Of a stretch of DNA of 64,000 nt, positions 1 through 10,817 are shown piece after piece. The stretch lies in assembly GCA_037126765.1 (NCBI GenBank), contig JBBCBC010000022.1, forward strand, positions 21,543,758-21,607,757. The letters are read 5' to 3'. The stretch comes from Stenogyne calaminthoides. Its lineage: Eukaryota > Streptophyta > Magnoliopsida > Lamiales > Lamiaceae. The notes beneath the pieces are model-generated. The model saw nothing but the letters and a program-made list of their open reading frames with translations. It was not told where the DNA came from and made no database searches. Numbering within the stretch: the first letter of the stretch is position 1; the number at the start of each line of letters is the position of its first letter. The translations under genes were made by a program, and so were the position numbers.

Positions 1-184
1 CCTGACCTATACATATTGAGTTCCCCCTCAATATGTGACCTATCTTTTACATCAGTTATCTATACATTTCAGCTGGTCATCTTAATCTGATTCTAAGTCA
101 TCATCAATACTAATGTGTCCGACCGGGTCCTATTACAACCTGTTTTGGAACTTCCATCAAAACTAAATTACAGATTTCCCAACA
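1..184 (-). mobile_element. 5' terminal part of an LTR (family B), minus strand
   Basis: Read on the minus strand this starts TGTTGGGAAAT and matches, base by base with substitutions, the LTR start at 41547 on the plus strand. Shared stretches include GATGGAAGTTCC and the ACATATTGAGGGGG motif. The TG terminus lies at 184, where sequence of another LTR (family A) takes over, so B appears inserted into A. The rest of the element lies left of the window and its target duplication cannot be tested. Confidence 0.75.
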
Positions 185-1121
185 AATCTAAGTCATCGGC
201 CGATGCACGTCAACTTAGACTTTGCGGCTAAGTGTGACATACATGATCAATTAGTGATTAGAGACAATATGATTAAGTTATTTTAATAGACACTTCATAA
301 TGTTCAAGACTTAATCGAGTATTCACGAATGAAAGGAGGAAATCGTAGTAGCCCATGTTTCAGTTACAAGTAGTTGCACATTTCCTCGCAACGTACCTCA
401 TATATTGAGAATGTCTGATTTATTGTCTAAGATTCAATTAAGACCGTTAGTTTGACTAATCGCTCGATATATGACGGCCTATGGGTCACACAAAAAGTAA
501 CAGTTGTTTACTAATTATAGTTGGTTGATTAAATATTATATTGAATATTAATATTTAATTTATGGAGAATATAATAATAATTATATTTAGAATTAATTAT
601 TATTACTATTTAATTAAATTAGATTTAATTAAATAAAATTCTCAATAATAATATATGGAATATTATTATTATATGATTTAATATATATGGAATCAAATCT
701 GTAAAGATTTGATATACATGGAATCAAATCCGTAGAGATTTTAAATGTGGGAAATAAATCTAAGAGATTTATTTTATTAGGATTTTTCCTAATAAAGGTT
801 AGCTTAAGATTTAAGCTGGGTCTCTCCTATATATATGAGCTCTTGGGAATTCATAATATGTGAGTTCATATTTTCTCCATAAAATCTCTAAATTAGAATT
901 TTCCTAACAAATTCATCTCGAGGATTCAACGCTGGCAGATCTGTGCAGATTAGTAAACGACTGTTATGTGGATACCATAGTTGAAGAATCCATGTACGAA
1001 TTGCTGTAAAAATTCTATTTACGTTTACTCGTATTTAATTATGCAATTAATTGTTCGTTGTTGGTGAACTGTTTAATTCCGTTGCGCATGTATTACGTGT
1101 TTACGTGCCTATAAATTCCAA
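185..1121 (+). mobile_element. LTR fragment, copia family A (3' two-thirds)
   Basis: This is closely similar to 60580-61520, the 5' LTR of element A3, and to the reverse complement of 12253-14160. All contain the GTCATCGGCCGATGCAC block, the AT-rich TTTAATTAAATT tract and the terminal GTGTTTACGTGCCT segment. The LTR ends near 1121 and is followed by LINE sequence. No primer-binding site follows, so it is a solo or truncated LTR, apparently inserted in the LINE. The tract 530-800 is very AT-rich. Confidence 0.8.
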
Positions 1122-2181
1122 TACATTCGAACTTTGAAGTCCAAAATCTGGACTACTATGGTTCCGCTCATAGGCCGATCCTTCTTAGCTCCCTTAATCA
1201 TTCTTTTATAGGAAAGATGAGATGAAATTTTAGGTTTCAGTTTGAAATTAAATGGTTTCTTGAATCTAGGTATAAAACACTTTGAATAATGTCTGGAATT
1301 CATGTCAAGATAATATTCCCCTTCACCATCGGAGCGTAGATCTAGGAACCACATTGAACAACTCTGTAACAGCAGCGGCCAGTTATGTGTTGAGCAAAAA
1401 GATATTGAAGAAACTATCATTGACTTTTATACTTCTCTCTTCACAGTGACACAGGAGATGAACGATGTGCTCAAGGCTCCGTTTTTTGAAAGATGAGAAC
1501 CGTAGAGCTCTCTTTGACATGCTTCCGCCCAAGGCCACAGGTCCAGATGGATTCAATGCCCTCTTCTTCCAAGATTCATGGGAGTTTATCGGGGAGGAGG
1601 TATTTGCATGCTCTTATGGGGAATCTGGAAGGAAAGATGTGAGGCTAAGAATAAGAAGATTTCTCAGTTGGTTGACATCAGGCTCAAGGCAGATTAGACA
1701 AACTCACTTTTTGTCGACCCATGCCTATCTCTTTTTGTCGATGCCACCCTCAAGGAAGAAAATTTTGAATTCGATACTGGCTTCGCCATTTTCGACCCGG
1801 GCAGAACTCTTTTAAGGATTGGTGATCAAAACATCACCATTCCAAGTATGGTTCTGGCTGCGGAATTGAACGCTATCGAGCATGGTATTACTTTCGAATT
1901 CGATGGACGCGGTTCAAGCTATCAAATACAGTGCTAATTACTTGGGCATAGAAGAAGCTCTCATCAAATATCTGAGACCTTTGCTTAAAAATACCTCAGT
2001 GATAGGTATATGGTATACGCCCCACAACAACAAAAAAGTGGCGCACAAGATAACGAAGATTGCATTAAGATCCCCCACTCTCAAGCTTGGGTTGGGGGTA
2101 AGATTCCTTACTAGATCACAAATATTGCTCGTGACGGACATGATTAATTTTTCCTAAGCTTTGTTTGTTGTAAAAAAAAAG
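1122..2181 (+). pseudogene. LINE (non-LTR retrotransposon) remnant: endonuclease end, RT start, RNase H
   Basis: Conceptual translation gives three LINE landmarks in order but in different frames. About 1145-1200 reads YYGSAHRPIL, the last motif of the apurinic-like endonuclease (SDHRPIL in the family). About 1480-1620 reads KATGPDGFNALFFQDSW, the first reverse-transcriptase motif (KAPGPDGF..FFQ). About 1725-1890 reads VDATLKEE, GFAIFD and AAELNAIEHG, the RNase H-like domain at the C-terminus of plant LINEs. The RT palm and thumb are missing, so an internal deletion of more than 1 kb is inferred. It ends in an A-rich tract near 2172-2181, as expected of a LINE 3' end. It is dead because of stops and frame changes. 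Confidence 0.85.
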
Positions 2182-2458
2182 AGTTATAATGGAAATTTTT
2201 ATTTGTTCAATTTATATTTTCAATATAATTTATTTATCTCAGTGAAAAATCAATCAAGCCTATATAATTAGTACTGAAGGAATATATACACACTCAGTAA
2301 AACTCCAGCTATTTTTCAAGACAAGTTCTTGTCAAAGTGTTGCAATATCAAACGCACCGCAAAACAAATCTAAAGTTTATGTATCTTATTTTCATCGATT
2401 TATTTAGTTTGTGTTTTTTTTTTCTTACTAATTGATGAAGATAAGAAATTATAGGAAA
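2182..2458. other. AT-rich intergenic, nothing recognised
   Basis: Low-complexity AT-rich DNA. No coding similarity, RNA gene or clear repeat was seen on either strand. Confidence 0.6.
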
Positions 2459-2624
2459 ATTTTGTATGCACCAAGTGCAACGTGCAACTCAAGTGCATTT
2501 TTTAAATACATAATTTGTTTTCCTGAAACGTTTAACTTGTACATTTCAATGTAAATAAGTTGAACGGTTTAAAAAAATAAGTTGCACGTTTTAAAAATGC
2601 ACTTGTGTTGCACGGTGTGCAAAA
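2459..2624. mobile_element. Short inverted-repeat element (MITE-like), copy 1
   Basis: The left end reads GCACCAAGTGCAACGTGCAA and the right end is its imperfect inverse (TTGCACGGTGTGC). The arms of about 40 bp run into TTTTTAAA on both sides, around an AT-rich centre. It contains no ORF. A related element lies at about 4981-5190, so this is a dispersed family rather than a chance palindrome. Superfamily and target duplication were not determined. Confidence 0.6.
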
Positions 2625-2930
2625 GACCTATTCAAAATTATATACATCAGTTATATCGTACGACTGATGTACAATTTCTAAAGATATAAAATGTTTCACT
2701 GAACTATTTTATTACTATATTATTAGTTATTTCATTAACAAATATAATTATTTTACTAAAAATGATAGATGTCTATGAATTGTATTGTGTAACTAAAGTT
2801 TTATTCATTAATTATGAATTGTGTGCCTCATAAAATTTTACTTCTTTAATATACTTGTCTATATGTGGGACATTGCACGCAATTTATCTATATAATAATT
2901 AGAATGTTTTTTGTTAAATTTTATTTTATT

Positions 2931-3730
2931 AATATGTTTTTATTAATTTATTGTGGGATTGAGTATATGGATGAATATGAAGTGTTTGAAATATTTATAG
3001 GGATTAATTTACAGTGTGTAAAATATTGGAGGGACTTAATGGAGGGTTTGCAGACATTAATTACATTGCGTAAAATATTGGAGGGGCAAAGTGGTTCAAA
3101 AATGTTCACTTTTTATAATAGTATGGATATGGATTTTATCAAATGTTTTTCTTTTGATTTGATCAAAACTTTTGTATCTTGATTGGAAATTCTTTTTTCA
3201 CGACATAAAACTTTTGTATCTTGTATCGATATTAGCGTCGTCTCGTCGATCCATCTTCTTCATTTGAGTTCTTTTCGTCTTCAGTTAAGTGCATTTTATT
3301 AATTTATTTTTAAATTAATATGTTTTATTTATTTATTGTGGGATTGAGCATATGTATTAATATGACATGTTTGGAGTGTTTACAGGGATTAATTTGAAGT
3401 GTGTAAAATATTGAAGGTGCTAAGTGGAAGGTTTGCAAGGATTAATTTGCATTGTGTAAAATATTGGAGGGGCAAAGTGATCCAAAAAAATTTCCTCAAG
3501 ACAAGCCACTTTTTATAATAGTATGGATTTATTGTGGGATTGAGTATATAGATTAATATGAAGTGTTTGGAGTGTTTACAGAGATTAATTTGCAGTGTGT
3601 AAAATATTGAAGGAGCTAAGTGGGAGGTTTGCAGGGATTAATTTGCATTGTGTAGGTTATGAAAACAAAAAATTTGCATTGTGTAAAATATTGGAGGGAT
3701 AAAGTGGTCCAAAAAATTTCCATAAATGAA
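2931..3730 (+). repeat. Degenerate tandem repeat, about 210-bp unit with internal subrepeat
   Basis: The string TTATTGTGGGATTGAG recurs at about 2950, 3338 and 3530. Each time it is followed by a GGATTAATTT..GTGTAAAATATTG block that itself occurs twice per unit (first at about 3002 and 3059). There are roughly three units, with unique DNA between units 1 and 2. The short ORFs here (2865-3182 and 3659-3859) are products of the repeat and resemble no protein I know. Confidence 0.75.
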
Positions 3731-3739
3731 AGTAGTTTT

Positions 3740-4948
3740 TATATTTTTCTTCCTCATTTTCAAGTCCATTTTCAGCATATTCTAGGGTATTTGAAAAAAA
3801 CACAAAATTTAAAATCACTTAAAAAAAAATTGCTTCTACAACACTTTATAAAGTTTTAAAATAAGCCCTAAAAATTCTTTTACAATTTTTTATTTGACAT
3901 TTAAAATAAAATCAAATTTTAAAATGTGAAACTTTAATTCAAAGTGATTTTTATTGAATTTAATATTTTACCTTTTAGATATGTTTTACATTTCACGATT
4001 TAAACAAATAATTGTTAATATACTAACTGTGCAACTGTACATCACACATTTGCATAGGAGAAATTCTAGTATGTTTGTAGTATAATATGAGTTCAATGAT
4101 AAATTTATTATAAATATAAAGTCAAAACTAGTCTATGTTAATGTGTTGAGCAACTGAGCGTTCCATATATTATGTAATTCATTATTGGGTTATGTTGTTA
4201 CCGATATAGATTCGTGTGGATTTAATGTGGATTAATATGGCGATGGATTGGATAAAATAATGATGCATTATTTCGATAAAATAATGAGTATTTTAACTCT
4301 TCAATCAAATGATTAAACCTTTAATAAAATTAAATACTAAAAAATAATTAAATGCAAAGAGAATTGTTTAGTTTGTTGGACTCAAACTTAAGATTAGTGA
4401 TCTTTTTAATTGTGCCTTAAAGACAGGGTTTATAGTGCAAGAAATGCACTTTTTGTTGTCTTAATATCTTTAGGAATCTATGCATTAAATGCACGGATTT
4501 TGTTTTTGGGTGCAGCGCCAAATCTGTCCTTGAGGGACAAATTTGGGCAAATTAGGGTGCACCAGTTTTACACTGGCTACATATTTTCTATACATTGTTT
4601 GATTCTACTTTCTAATCTAGGTATAGTTTCGCCAACCACTACTGCTTCAGGGATGTTTTTCCTATCTTAGAGTGATTTTGTTTGATTAACGCATTGTTGG
4701 TGGTTGGGCTCTGTACTGGGCAAGGTCGAGCTCTCCTGGTGATCGATGTGTGGAGGCTTTCTTTATTGCCTCAGAGTTCGTCGCAAGGTTCTCTTCACAG
4801 GTTAGTCCTCGCTTGGCGCATAACTTTTCATCCATAAGTTGCATTGCTCGTTTATGACTCTTCTCTACGTGGTGAATTGTGATACGTGAAAATAACTTGT
4901 GTCATAAAAAGGTTTTGTTGTCATAAAAAGGTTTCATATCAAAACCCA
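3740..4948. other. Intergenic; no gene seen
   Basis: AT-rich DNA. The 86-codon ORF at 4410-4670 has no recognisable domain. A short palindrome built on TTTGTCCCTCAAGGACA lies at about 4517-4543, next to an inverted CCAGT..ACTGG pair at 4562-4577. No function is assigned. Confidence 0.5.
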
Positions 4949-4950
4949 AC

Positions 4951-4969
4951 ATATATATATATATATATA
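4951..4969. repeat. (AT)n microsatellite
   Basis: About nine perfect AT dinucleotides, directly left of an inverted-repeat element. Confidence 0.9.
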
Positions 4970-4980
4970 AAGAGTAAGTC

Positions 4981-5190
4981 CCTGTGCACGAGGTGCACCG
5001 TGCACTCCAAAACGTATTTTTAAAATATACAACTTGTAGTAATGAAACATACAACTTGTTTACACTGAAATTTGCAACTCGTGTTCATGAAGCAAGTTCC
5101 ACATTTAATTGTAAATAAGTTGTATATTTCAATACTACAAATCGTATATTTTAAAAATGCAATACAAAGCACACACTGCATATAATGCAT
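4981..5190. mobile_element. Short inverted-repeat element (MITE-like), copy 2
   Basis: It begins GTGCACGAGGTGCACCGTGC, then GTATTTTTAAAATATACAA, and ends with the inverse (TATATTTTAAAAATGC). The middle repeats ACTTGT and TGTAAATAAGTTG, which are also in the element at 2459-2624. Same family, slightly longer, non-coding. Confidence 0.6.
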
Positions 5191-5260
5191 ACAAGAACTA
5201 GCCATATACAAATAGCATTGGGAAGAAAATTACAAAAAAATTAACTTTATACTTTATCGA

Positions 5261-5677
5261 ATTTGATCATATGCCCTCAGGTGGGCACAAATTTATATGT
5301 CCACCGTTTATGTGGCGCGCCACATATGCAAGGCCCCACCATCATTTAATTAATTTCTTTAATTAATTCAATCTTCTCATTTAATTTATATATATTCCAT
5401 ATTTTACCAAATTTTATTAATTATATTAAAAAAAATTACTCGACCCGGACCCAATCCGGTCCAAACCCTTATCCGGCTCGAGTGGTTCATGGTTTACCCG
5501 GCCCGAATGGTTCATGGTTTAGGGTTCATGATTAAGGGTTTAGGTTTATATAATTAATGAGAAGATTGAATTAATTAAAGAAACTAACTAAATGATGGTA
5601 GGGACCTTACATATATGACGTGTCACATAAACGGTGAACATATAAGTTTGTACCACATACGGGAATATGATCAAATA
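5261..5677. mobile_element. Foldback element with about 130-bp inverted arms
   Basis: Left arm 5261-5395 contains TTTGATCATAT, CACCGTTTATGTG, CCATCATTTA and TTCAATCTTCTCAT. Right arm 5548-5677 contains the same blocks in inverse order and orientation. The loop of about 150 bp is CCGG-rich and carries GGTTCATGGTTTA twice. It has no ORF. Likely a MITE or foldback transposon; superfamily unknown. Confidence 0.75.
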
Positions 5678-5982
5678 ATTATAATTGGGAGGAACATAAC
5701 AAAAAATTTAACCTTTCATCTTACAATTATTGAATAATGATAGACGCGTTTTCAGGAAAAATGAGTGGAAAAGAAAAGAAAAGATAGGTGGTGGGGGTAC
5801 ATGAAAGTTGGCAAGCATGAGTGTGAAGGCAAGGCCCTACCGATTTGGAAACCAAATTTCGAGTTTAATGAAGGATTTGATGTGCGACTTCCATCCATAG
5901 TACAACACACATTTATTCATGCTATACTACATTCTTAGTTTTTAAAAAAAAAAAAATTTGGTATACACTCTGTTACAACTTA

Positions 5983-6208
5983 CTCCCTCCGTCCCATTCA
6001 TATCATTTTTGTTTATCGAGTTTTAGCATTGTTTATTAATATTTAAAATGATAAAGTAATTTTTAAGAAGGAGTATAATAGATCTACCTCTCGTCTATCA
6101 TATGCATCCTTAAAAATTACATTATCATTTTAAATACTATTAAAAAAACTCGCTCGCAAAAACACGAGTGAACAGTGAAATGTGCACATTATCCCGGGAC
6201 GGAGGTAG
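5983..6208. mobile_element. Stowaway-like MITE (Tc1/mariner), TA target duplication
   Basis: The left terminus CTCCCTCCGTCCC and the right terminus GGGACGGAGGTAG are inverted copies of the Stowaway end. TA dinucleotides sit directly outside at 5981-5982 and 6209-6210. Length 226 bp, AT-rich and non-coding, all typical of the family. Confidence 0.9.
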
Positions 6209-6264
6209 TATTATACAATTGCATGAACCACAAAATTATGATACTCATTCTGTGTCTTACTTGT

Positions 6265-6526
6265 TTATCCATTTTTCCAAACAATCCGTCTCTTACTTAT
6301 TTATTCATTTTCATAAAAGACAATAAAATAATTACACCCTTTTCATATATCATTTACCAACATTTCAAAATTACATCTGATGTCATTACTTTTATTCAAA
6401 AAAAAAGTAAAATAACTCAATACTCTTAATTAAAAGTCATTTTATCACTTTAAATATTAATAAACAACTCATACGTTAAAACTCATGCCAAAAGCAAAGA
6501 GGTAAACAAATATAAAATAGAGGGAG
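6265..6526. mobile_element. Second, decayed Stowaway-like MITE
   Basis: The right end is AGAGGGAG followed by TA. The left part (TCCGTCTCTTACTTATTTATTCATTTTCATAA region) and the TCATTTTATCACTTTAAATATTAATAAAC tract resemble Stowaway interiors. The left terminus is eroded, so its start is approximate. Confidence 0.5.
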
Positions 6527-7310
6527 TACTATTTTACATTAGGGGGGTTAACATTCATATATGTCATTACAACTTCTCTCGCTAAAAATACAAGAAACAG
6601 TCTTTAATAACATAATTATTGTCATTAAAAAGTATATTTTCTTGTGTGTATAAGATTTATGTCTTAATAATGATGCTATTATAATTATGATTTATATGTT
6701 TTATACACTCGCCGAGTGTCTATGAAGTAGAATGGGGGATATTAATGTATAAAGTATCAATAAAATTATCTAAGTTATAAAATCACAAAGGAAAAGGATA
6801 CAAATTTGTGTGAATTGAGTTCACCGTGAACTCGATTTTATTAGTATTATTGTTATGCATAAAAATTATCACTGTTATGCATAAAAATTATCACGATTTT
6901 AAAAATATTTTATATTTTTAAACAATAAAAGTTTGAAATAATTATAAAATTTATATGCAGACCTAGTTCATAGCAGTGTTAATCAAGAAAAAGTGGGCGT
7001 TGAAAGATGTCAGAAAATAATGATGATGAGAAAGTAAATAAGAAAGTTGAGAAAAAAAAACTTGCACTATGTTGGATCATTATCGTACACCAATTCCTAG
7101 AAACACAATACAGCTCAAACTATATATATGTACAACAATTTTACAAGGTAAGACAACCTATATATTTATATGTATTGTAACAACATTTTCTCTTGAGATG
7201 CTGCTTAGGCTAAATACAATAGTTTCTCTTGTAATACTATATATCACAATGCCAGTTTGGAATGATCATTTCTTTCCTTCTAACTCGAAAGTGCTTTTCC
7301 TCCTCCTAAC
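6527..7310. other. 3' flank of the BRI1 gene
   Basis: AT-rich DNA downstream of the minus-strand receptor gene, where its 3' UTR and polyadenylation site should lie. No polyadenylation signal can be picked with confidence. The plus-strand ORF at 7069-7425 overlaps the end of BRI1 antisense and has no recognisable domain. Confidence 0.4.
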
Positions 7311-10300
7311 TCAAAAGTCCTTGCTGATGAACTCATTGCCTTCCTTTATGCTCATCTCTATCCCTTCAATTCCACCCAATTCCCCTTCAATTGAGGAAGC
7401 AGAATCAATCCCAAATCCAGCTTGAATCTCCTTAAACATTGCCATCACTTGAATCATAGTCGGCCTCTTCGAAGGCCGATCTTCCAAACAAGCGCACGCG
7501 ATTTTCAAGTGTTGCAAAAGCTCCACCACTAAACTCGGATCTTCTTTCATCAACCGAGGGTCAAAAACGTCGCTTATTTTCATCTTCGTGTGTTCTTTCA
7601 CCCACCCCACGAGATTATTGTCTCCAAAATCAGATGAATCGGTTGGCTTCCTCCCTGTGAGCAACTCAAGCAACACAACACCATAGCTATAAACGTCGCC
7701 CTTTTTGGAACACCTAAAGCTTTGGTAGTATTCGGGAGGGACGTACCCCGGGGTCCCAGCCAACGTGCTTACGCTCAAATGAGTATCCATTGCGTTCATC
7801 AACCTCGCCATCCCAAAATCGGAAACCCTAGCCTCCAACTTCTCATCAATGAGGACATTGCTCGATTTCATGTCCCTATGAACGATATTCGGACTACATT
7901 GATGATGAAGGAAAGCCAACCCCCGAGCTGCTCCAATCGCAATCTTTCGCCTGTTACCCCAATTCAGCCTCATCCCGATTTTCTTCCGATCTTGAAGAAC
8001 ATCCTCTAGGCTTCCATACTTAATGTATTCGTAAACCAAGAGACGTTCTTCGCCCACCTTGCAGTACCCTAAAAGCGGTACGAGGTTTCTATGCTTGATC
8101 TTCCCAATGGTCTCCATTTCTGCCATGAATTCCCTATCCCCTTGCCCAATGTGTATCAGTTTCTTCACAGCCACGACGCTCCCATCTTTCAACTCGGCCT
8201 TATACACGTCTCCAAACCCACCAGAGCCTATAAGGCTATCGTTGTGGAACCCGTTAGTGGCTTCTAGAAGGTCCGCAAACGTGAGCTTCTTGATAGGCCT
8301 CGGATCAAAAGTCGAAATATTAATGCTCAATGCATCGCGAGCACTAATCTTCCAAGCTGTCCCCGAGTTGGAACTATTCTCGATAATCGCCTCAAGAACC
8401 GACTCCTTCTCCTTCCGTCTTTTCTTCGTCTCTACACCAAGAATGATCAAACCAAATATACAGAAGAGCGAAAATAGCAACGCTATCGCCACACTCCCTA
8501 AAAGGGAAGCTCGTTTTGCACGAGACTTCGGATGTTGGCTATTTCCAGGACTTGTGTTAGAGCCACAAGGCGGAAGAGGGTACCCACAAAGACCAGAGTT
8601 ATTCTCGAATCTGTAACTAGGAAAAGTATCCAGCGGGGCCGATTCAGGGATCATTCCGGACAGATTGTTGTTGGAAAGATCAATATCTCCGAGACGAAGA
8701 CTAGTAAGCGACTGTGGAATCGTCCCATTCAACTTGTTATAGGACAAATCGAGGATTGCAACGTTTTGCAATCCAGAAAGCTCACTAGGAATCGGGCCAG
8801 AGAGGGCGTTGTGCCCGATATTCAACACGAAAAGGTAGAACATCAAACCAAGCTCCTTGGGGATACTCCCATCCAAATTATTGTAAGAAAGATCAAGAAA
8901 AATCATTGAGCCATTATGATTGAAATTCGGTTGAGTGATGCCTCTCCACACTCTTCCATTACACGTCGAAACTCTGTCCAACTGCTCGTCTCGAATGCCT
9001 CCAAACTCGAGCAAATTCCCAGCCCCATGGCACTCTTTGCTCCCGTTGTTCTTGATGTACACGAATCGCTTTCCAGTAAGCAATGCAACAGCAATCTTGC
9101 CAGATTGCTTGAAGAGAGACGGCGGAATAGTTCCATTCAAGAAATTTGTATTCAAATCCAACCAAATCAAGCTCTGGCAATCGCCTAACTCCCCCGGAAT
9201 CCCCCCGGATAACGAGTTGTTCCCAAGCTTCAAAATCGCTAGCTTCGACAAACGCCCTAAAGAAGCCGGAATCTCCCCCCTCAACCGATTATTCGACAAC
9301 GAAATCCAGTTCAAATTAGAGCAGTTGCTTATTGTTTCAGGTATTGACCCCTCTAAGTAATTGAAATCAAGAATCAAATTCTCCAAGCTCTTTAAAAACA
9401 CAAACTCTTGAGGGATTTCTCCATCAAGTTGATTCAACCACATGATCATATCCTTCAACTTTGATAAAAATCCCAAGCTTGATGGAATTGTACCATTCAA
9501 ATAATTAAGACTCAGATCAAGTGACTCTAACTCGGAACAATTACTCAGGCTTCCGGGGATTGTACCTGTGAACATATTGCTCTGAAGGTACAACACCTTC
9601 AAGCTAGGCATTGGACAGAGCAATGGAGGGATCGAACCGGAGAGATTATTCGAACCCACATCCAAAATCTCCAAATTTTTCAACTTTGAGAAAGAATCAG
9701 ACAGCCCACCAACGAAATTATTGAAAGACATTACCAAAGTCTTCATATTTTTCATCTTTAAAAGTGTGTTCACAGGCAACTCACCTGAGAAGCCATTGGT
9801 GGATAAATCAAGAAGCTCAAGAACAGAGCATTCGGCGAAGCTTTCGGGTAAATTTCCGGTCAAATTGTTGACGGAGAGATCTAATTCAACGATGGTTTTG
9901 CAAGAATCAGAGAAATCGAGTGGAAAATCGCCATGAAAATGGTTTCTTTTGAGGTAGAGATACTGTAAAGTATCACTTGAAAAAGTGGGAAGTGTTCCTG
10001 AAAGCTGATTACTAGTAAGATTAACAAAACTCAGCTTCCCACAAGTGGAAAGTGGGTTCTTTACATCGCCAAAGAATTGGTTGGAAGATAAATCGAGGTG
10101 GTGTAAATTGGAGCAATCATTAAAGTACGGAAATTTAGTGGAGAAATTATTGAAAGAAAGATCCAAGTAAAGCAAATTCTCGAAATTCAATTCATCTAAA
10201 TTTCCTCCCAATTTATTGCTCTTTAACGACAAGTGCTCCAATTCAGGAAACTCGCTCGACAAAATCCAAGAAACCACGCTTTCACCCGATATTCCATTGC

Positions 10301-10817
10301 AAGAAACGTCAAGAACATGTAGCGATTTTATCCCCGGGAATTTATCACCTTCATGGGCAAAAGGACCCATCGAATTCACCGAAAGATTGAGAGATTTCAA
10401 CCCGGAGCAAACCCCAAGATTCGAAACATCAGAAACGGCTCCAGAAATGGCATTTTCAGCTAGATCCAAATCACTCAAAAGACTACGGCAAGTGAAATTT
10501 GGAGAAAAGGATAAAGAACCGGAAATGGTGGCGTTTTTCAGCACGAGGGTCTCTAACTTTTCGAGGGGCAGCAAAAAGGCCGCAACTTTTGAGAAATCAG
10601 TATCCAGATAACGATTCGAAAGGTCAATTTCGGAAACTTTGCCGCCTTCGCAAGTAACGCCGTCATAACTGCACGGATGCGCTGTTACTCGCCAGTTAGA
10701 GAGCTCGTCGGGGTACCGGAGCGAGTTCTTGAACGAGAGAAGGCGGTGGGTGTCGCCGTCGGCGGCGGCGGAGGAAGAGAGGGAAAGGATTAACACGAGT
10801 AATTGTAAAGGTCTCAT
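7311..10817 (-). CDS. BRI1: Brassinosteroid receptor kinase BRI1 (LRR receptor-like kinase)
   Basis: Plasma-membrane receptor. The family binds brassinosteroid with its ectodomain, pairs with a SERK co-receptor and signals through a cytoplasmic Ser/Thr kinase. Intronless, 1168 residues (Arabidopsis BRI1 has 1196). The ATG at 10817 is used; the in-frame codon four triplets upstream is TTG and a stop lies at 10851-10853. Visible parts: signal peptide 1-20; LRR array about 65-740; island domain about 566-637 with [11 protein letters not shown]; trailing LRRs; [10 protein letters not shown] cap; one membrane span about 770-795; kinase with GSGGFG (864), VAVK (Lys885), HRD (Asp982), DFG (Asp1000) and the [12 protein letters not shown] segment; tail SIKEGNE as in tomato BRI1. 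The reading frame is fully open. Odd points: island four residues shorter than usual, tryptophan at the Tyr642-equivalent, one residue lost after LIHI, and an atypical juxtamembrane end. It could therefore be a diverged BRI1 duplicate rather than the only BRI1. Confidence 0.96.
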   Translation of the reverse strand: MRPLQLLVLILSLSSSAAADGDTHRLLSFKNSLRYPDELSNWRVTAHPCSYDGVTCEGGKVSEIDLSNRYLDTDFSKVAAFLLPLEKLETLVLKNATISGSLSFSPNFTCRSLLSDLDLAENAISGAVSDVSNLGVCSGLKSLNLSVNSMGPFAHEGDKFPGIKSLHVLDVSCNGISGESVVSWILSSEFPELEHLSLKSNKLGGNLDELNFENLLYLDLSFNNFSTKFPYFNDCSNLHHLDLSSNQFFGDVKNPLSTCGKLSFVNLTSNQLSGTLPTFSSDTLQYLYLKRNHFHGDFPLDFSDSCKTIVELDLSVNNLTGNLPESFAECSVLELLDLSTNGFSGELPVNTLLKMKNMKTLVMSFNNFVGGLSDSFSKLKNLEILDVGSNNLSGSIPPLLCPMPSLKVLYLQSNMFTGTIPGSLSNCSELESLDLSLNYLNGTIPSSLGFLSKLKDMIMWLNQLDGEIPQEFVFLKSLENLILDFNYLEGSIPETISNCSNLNWISLSNNRLRGEIPASLGRLSKLAILKLGNNSLSGGIPGELGDCQSLIWLDLNTNFLNGTIPPSLFKQSGKIAVALLTGKRFVYIKNNGSKECHGAGNLLEFGGIRDEQLDRVSTCNGRVWRGITQPNFNHNGSMIFLDLSYNNLDGSIPKELGLMFYLFVLNIGHNALSGPIPSELSGLQNVAILDLSYNKLNGTIPQSLTSLRLGDIDLSNNNLSGMIPESAPLDTFPSYRFENNSGLCGYPLPPCGSNTSPGNSQHPKSRAKRASLLGSVAIALLFSLFCIFGLIILGVETKKRRKEKESVLEAIIENSSNSGTAWKISARDALSINISTFDPRPIKKLTFADLLEATNGFHNDSLIGSGGFGDVYKAELKDGSVVAVKKLIHIGQGDREFMAEMETIGKIKHRNLVPLLGYCKVGEERLLVYEYIKYGSLEDVLQDRKKIGMRLNWGNRRKIAIGAARGLAFLHHQCSPNIVHRDMKSSNVLIDEKLEARVSDFGMARLMNAMDTHLSVSTLAGTPGYVPPEYYQSFRCSKKGDVYSYGVVLLELLTGRKPTDSSDFGDNNLVGWVKEHTKMKISDVFDPRLMKEDPSLVVELLQHLKIACACLEDRPSKRPTMIQVMAMFKEIQAGFGIDSASSIEGELGGIEGIEMSIKEGNEFISKDF
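8904..9122 (-). other. Island domain of BRI1 (hormone-binding insert)
   Basis: Codons about 566-637, between FKQSGK and NHNGSM. The conserved [11 protein letters not shown] core and both island cysteines (596, 619) are present. The segment after QLDR reads [11 protein letters not shown]. Relatives there have STRxPCNxT followed by RVY, so about four residues and the N-glycosylation sequon are missing and the pocket tyrosine is tryptophan. Confidence 0.85.

Noticed and set aside
7722..9360. Plus-strand ORFs opposite BRI1 (7722-8009, 8059-8616, 8532-8909, 8935-9360)
   Set aside because: They are mirror readings of a conserved LRR-kinase frame; none resembles a protein.
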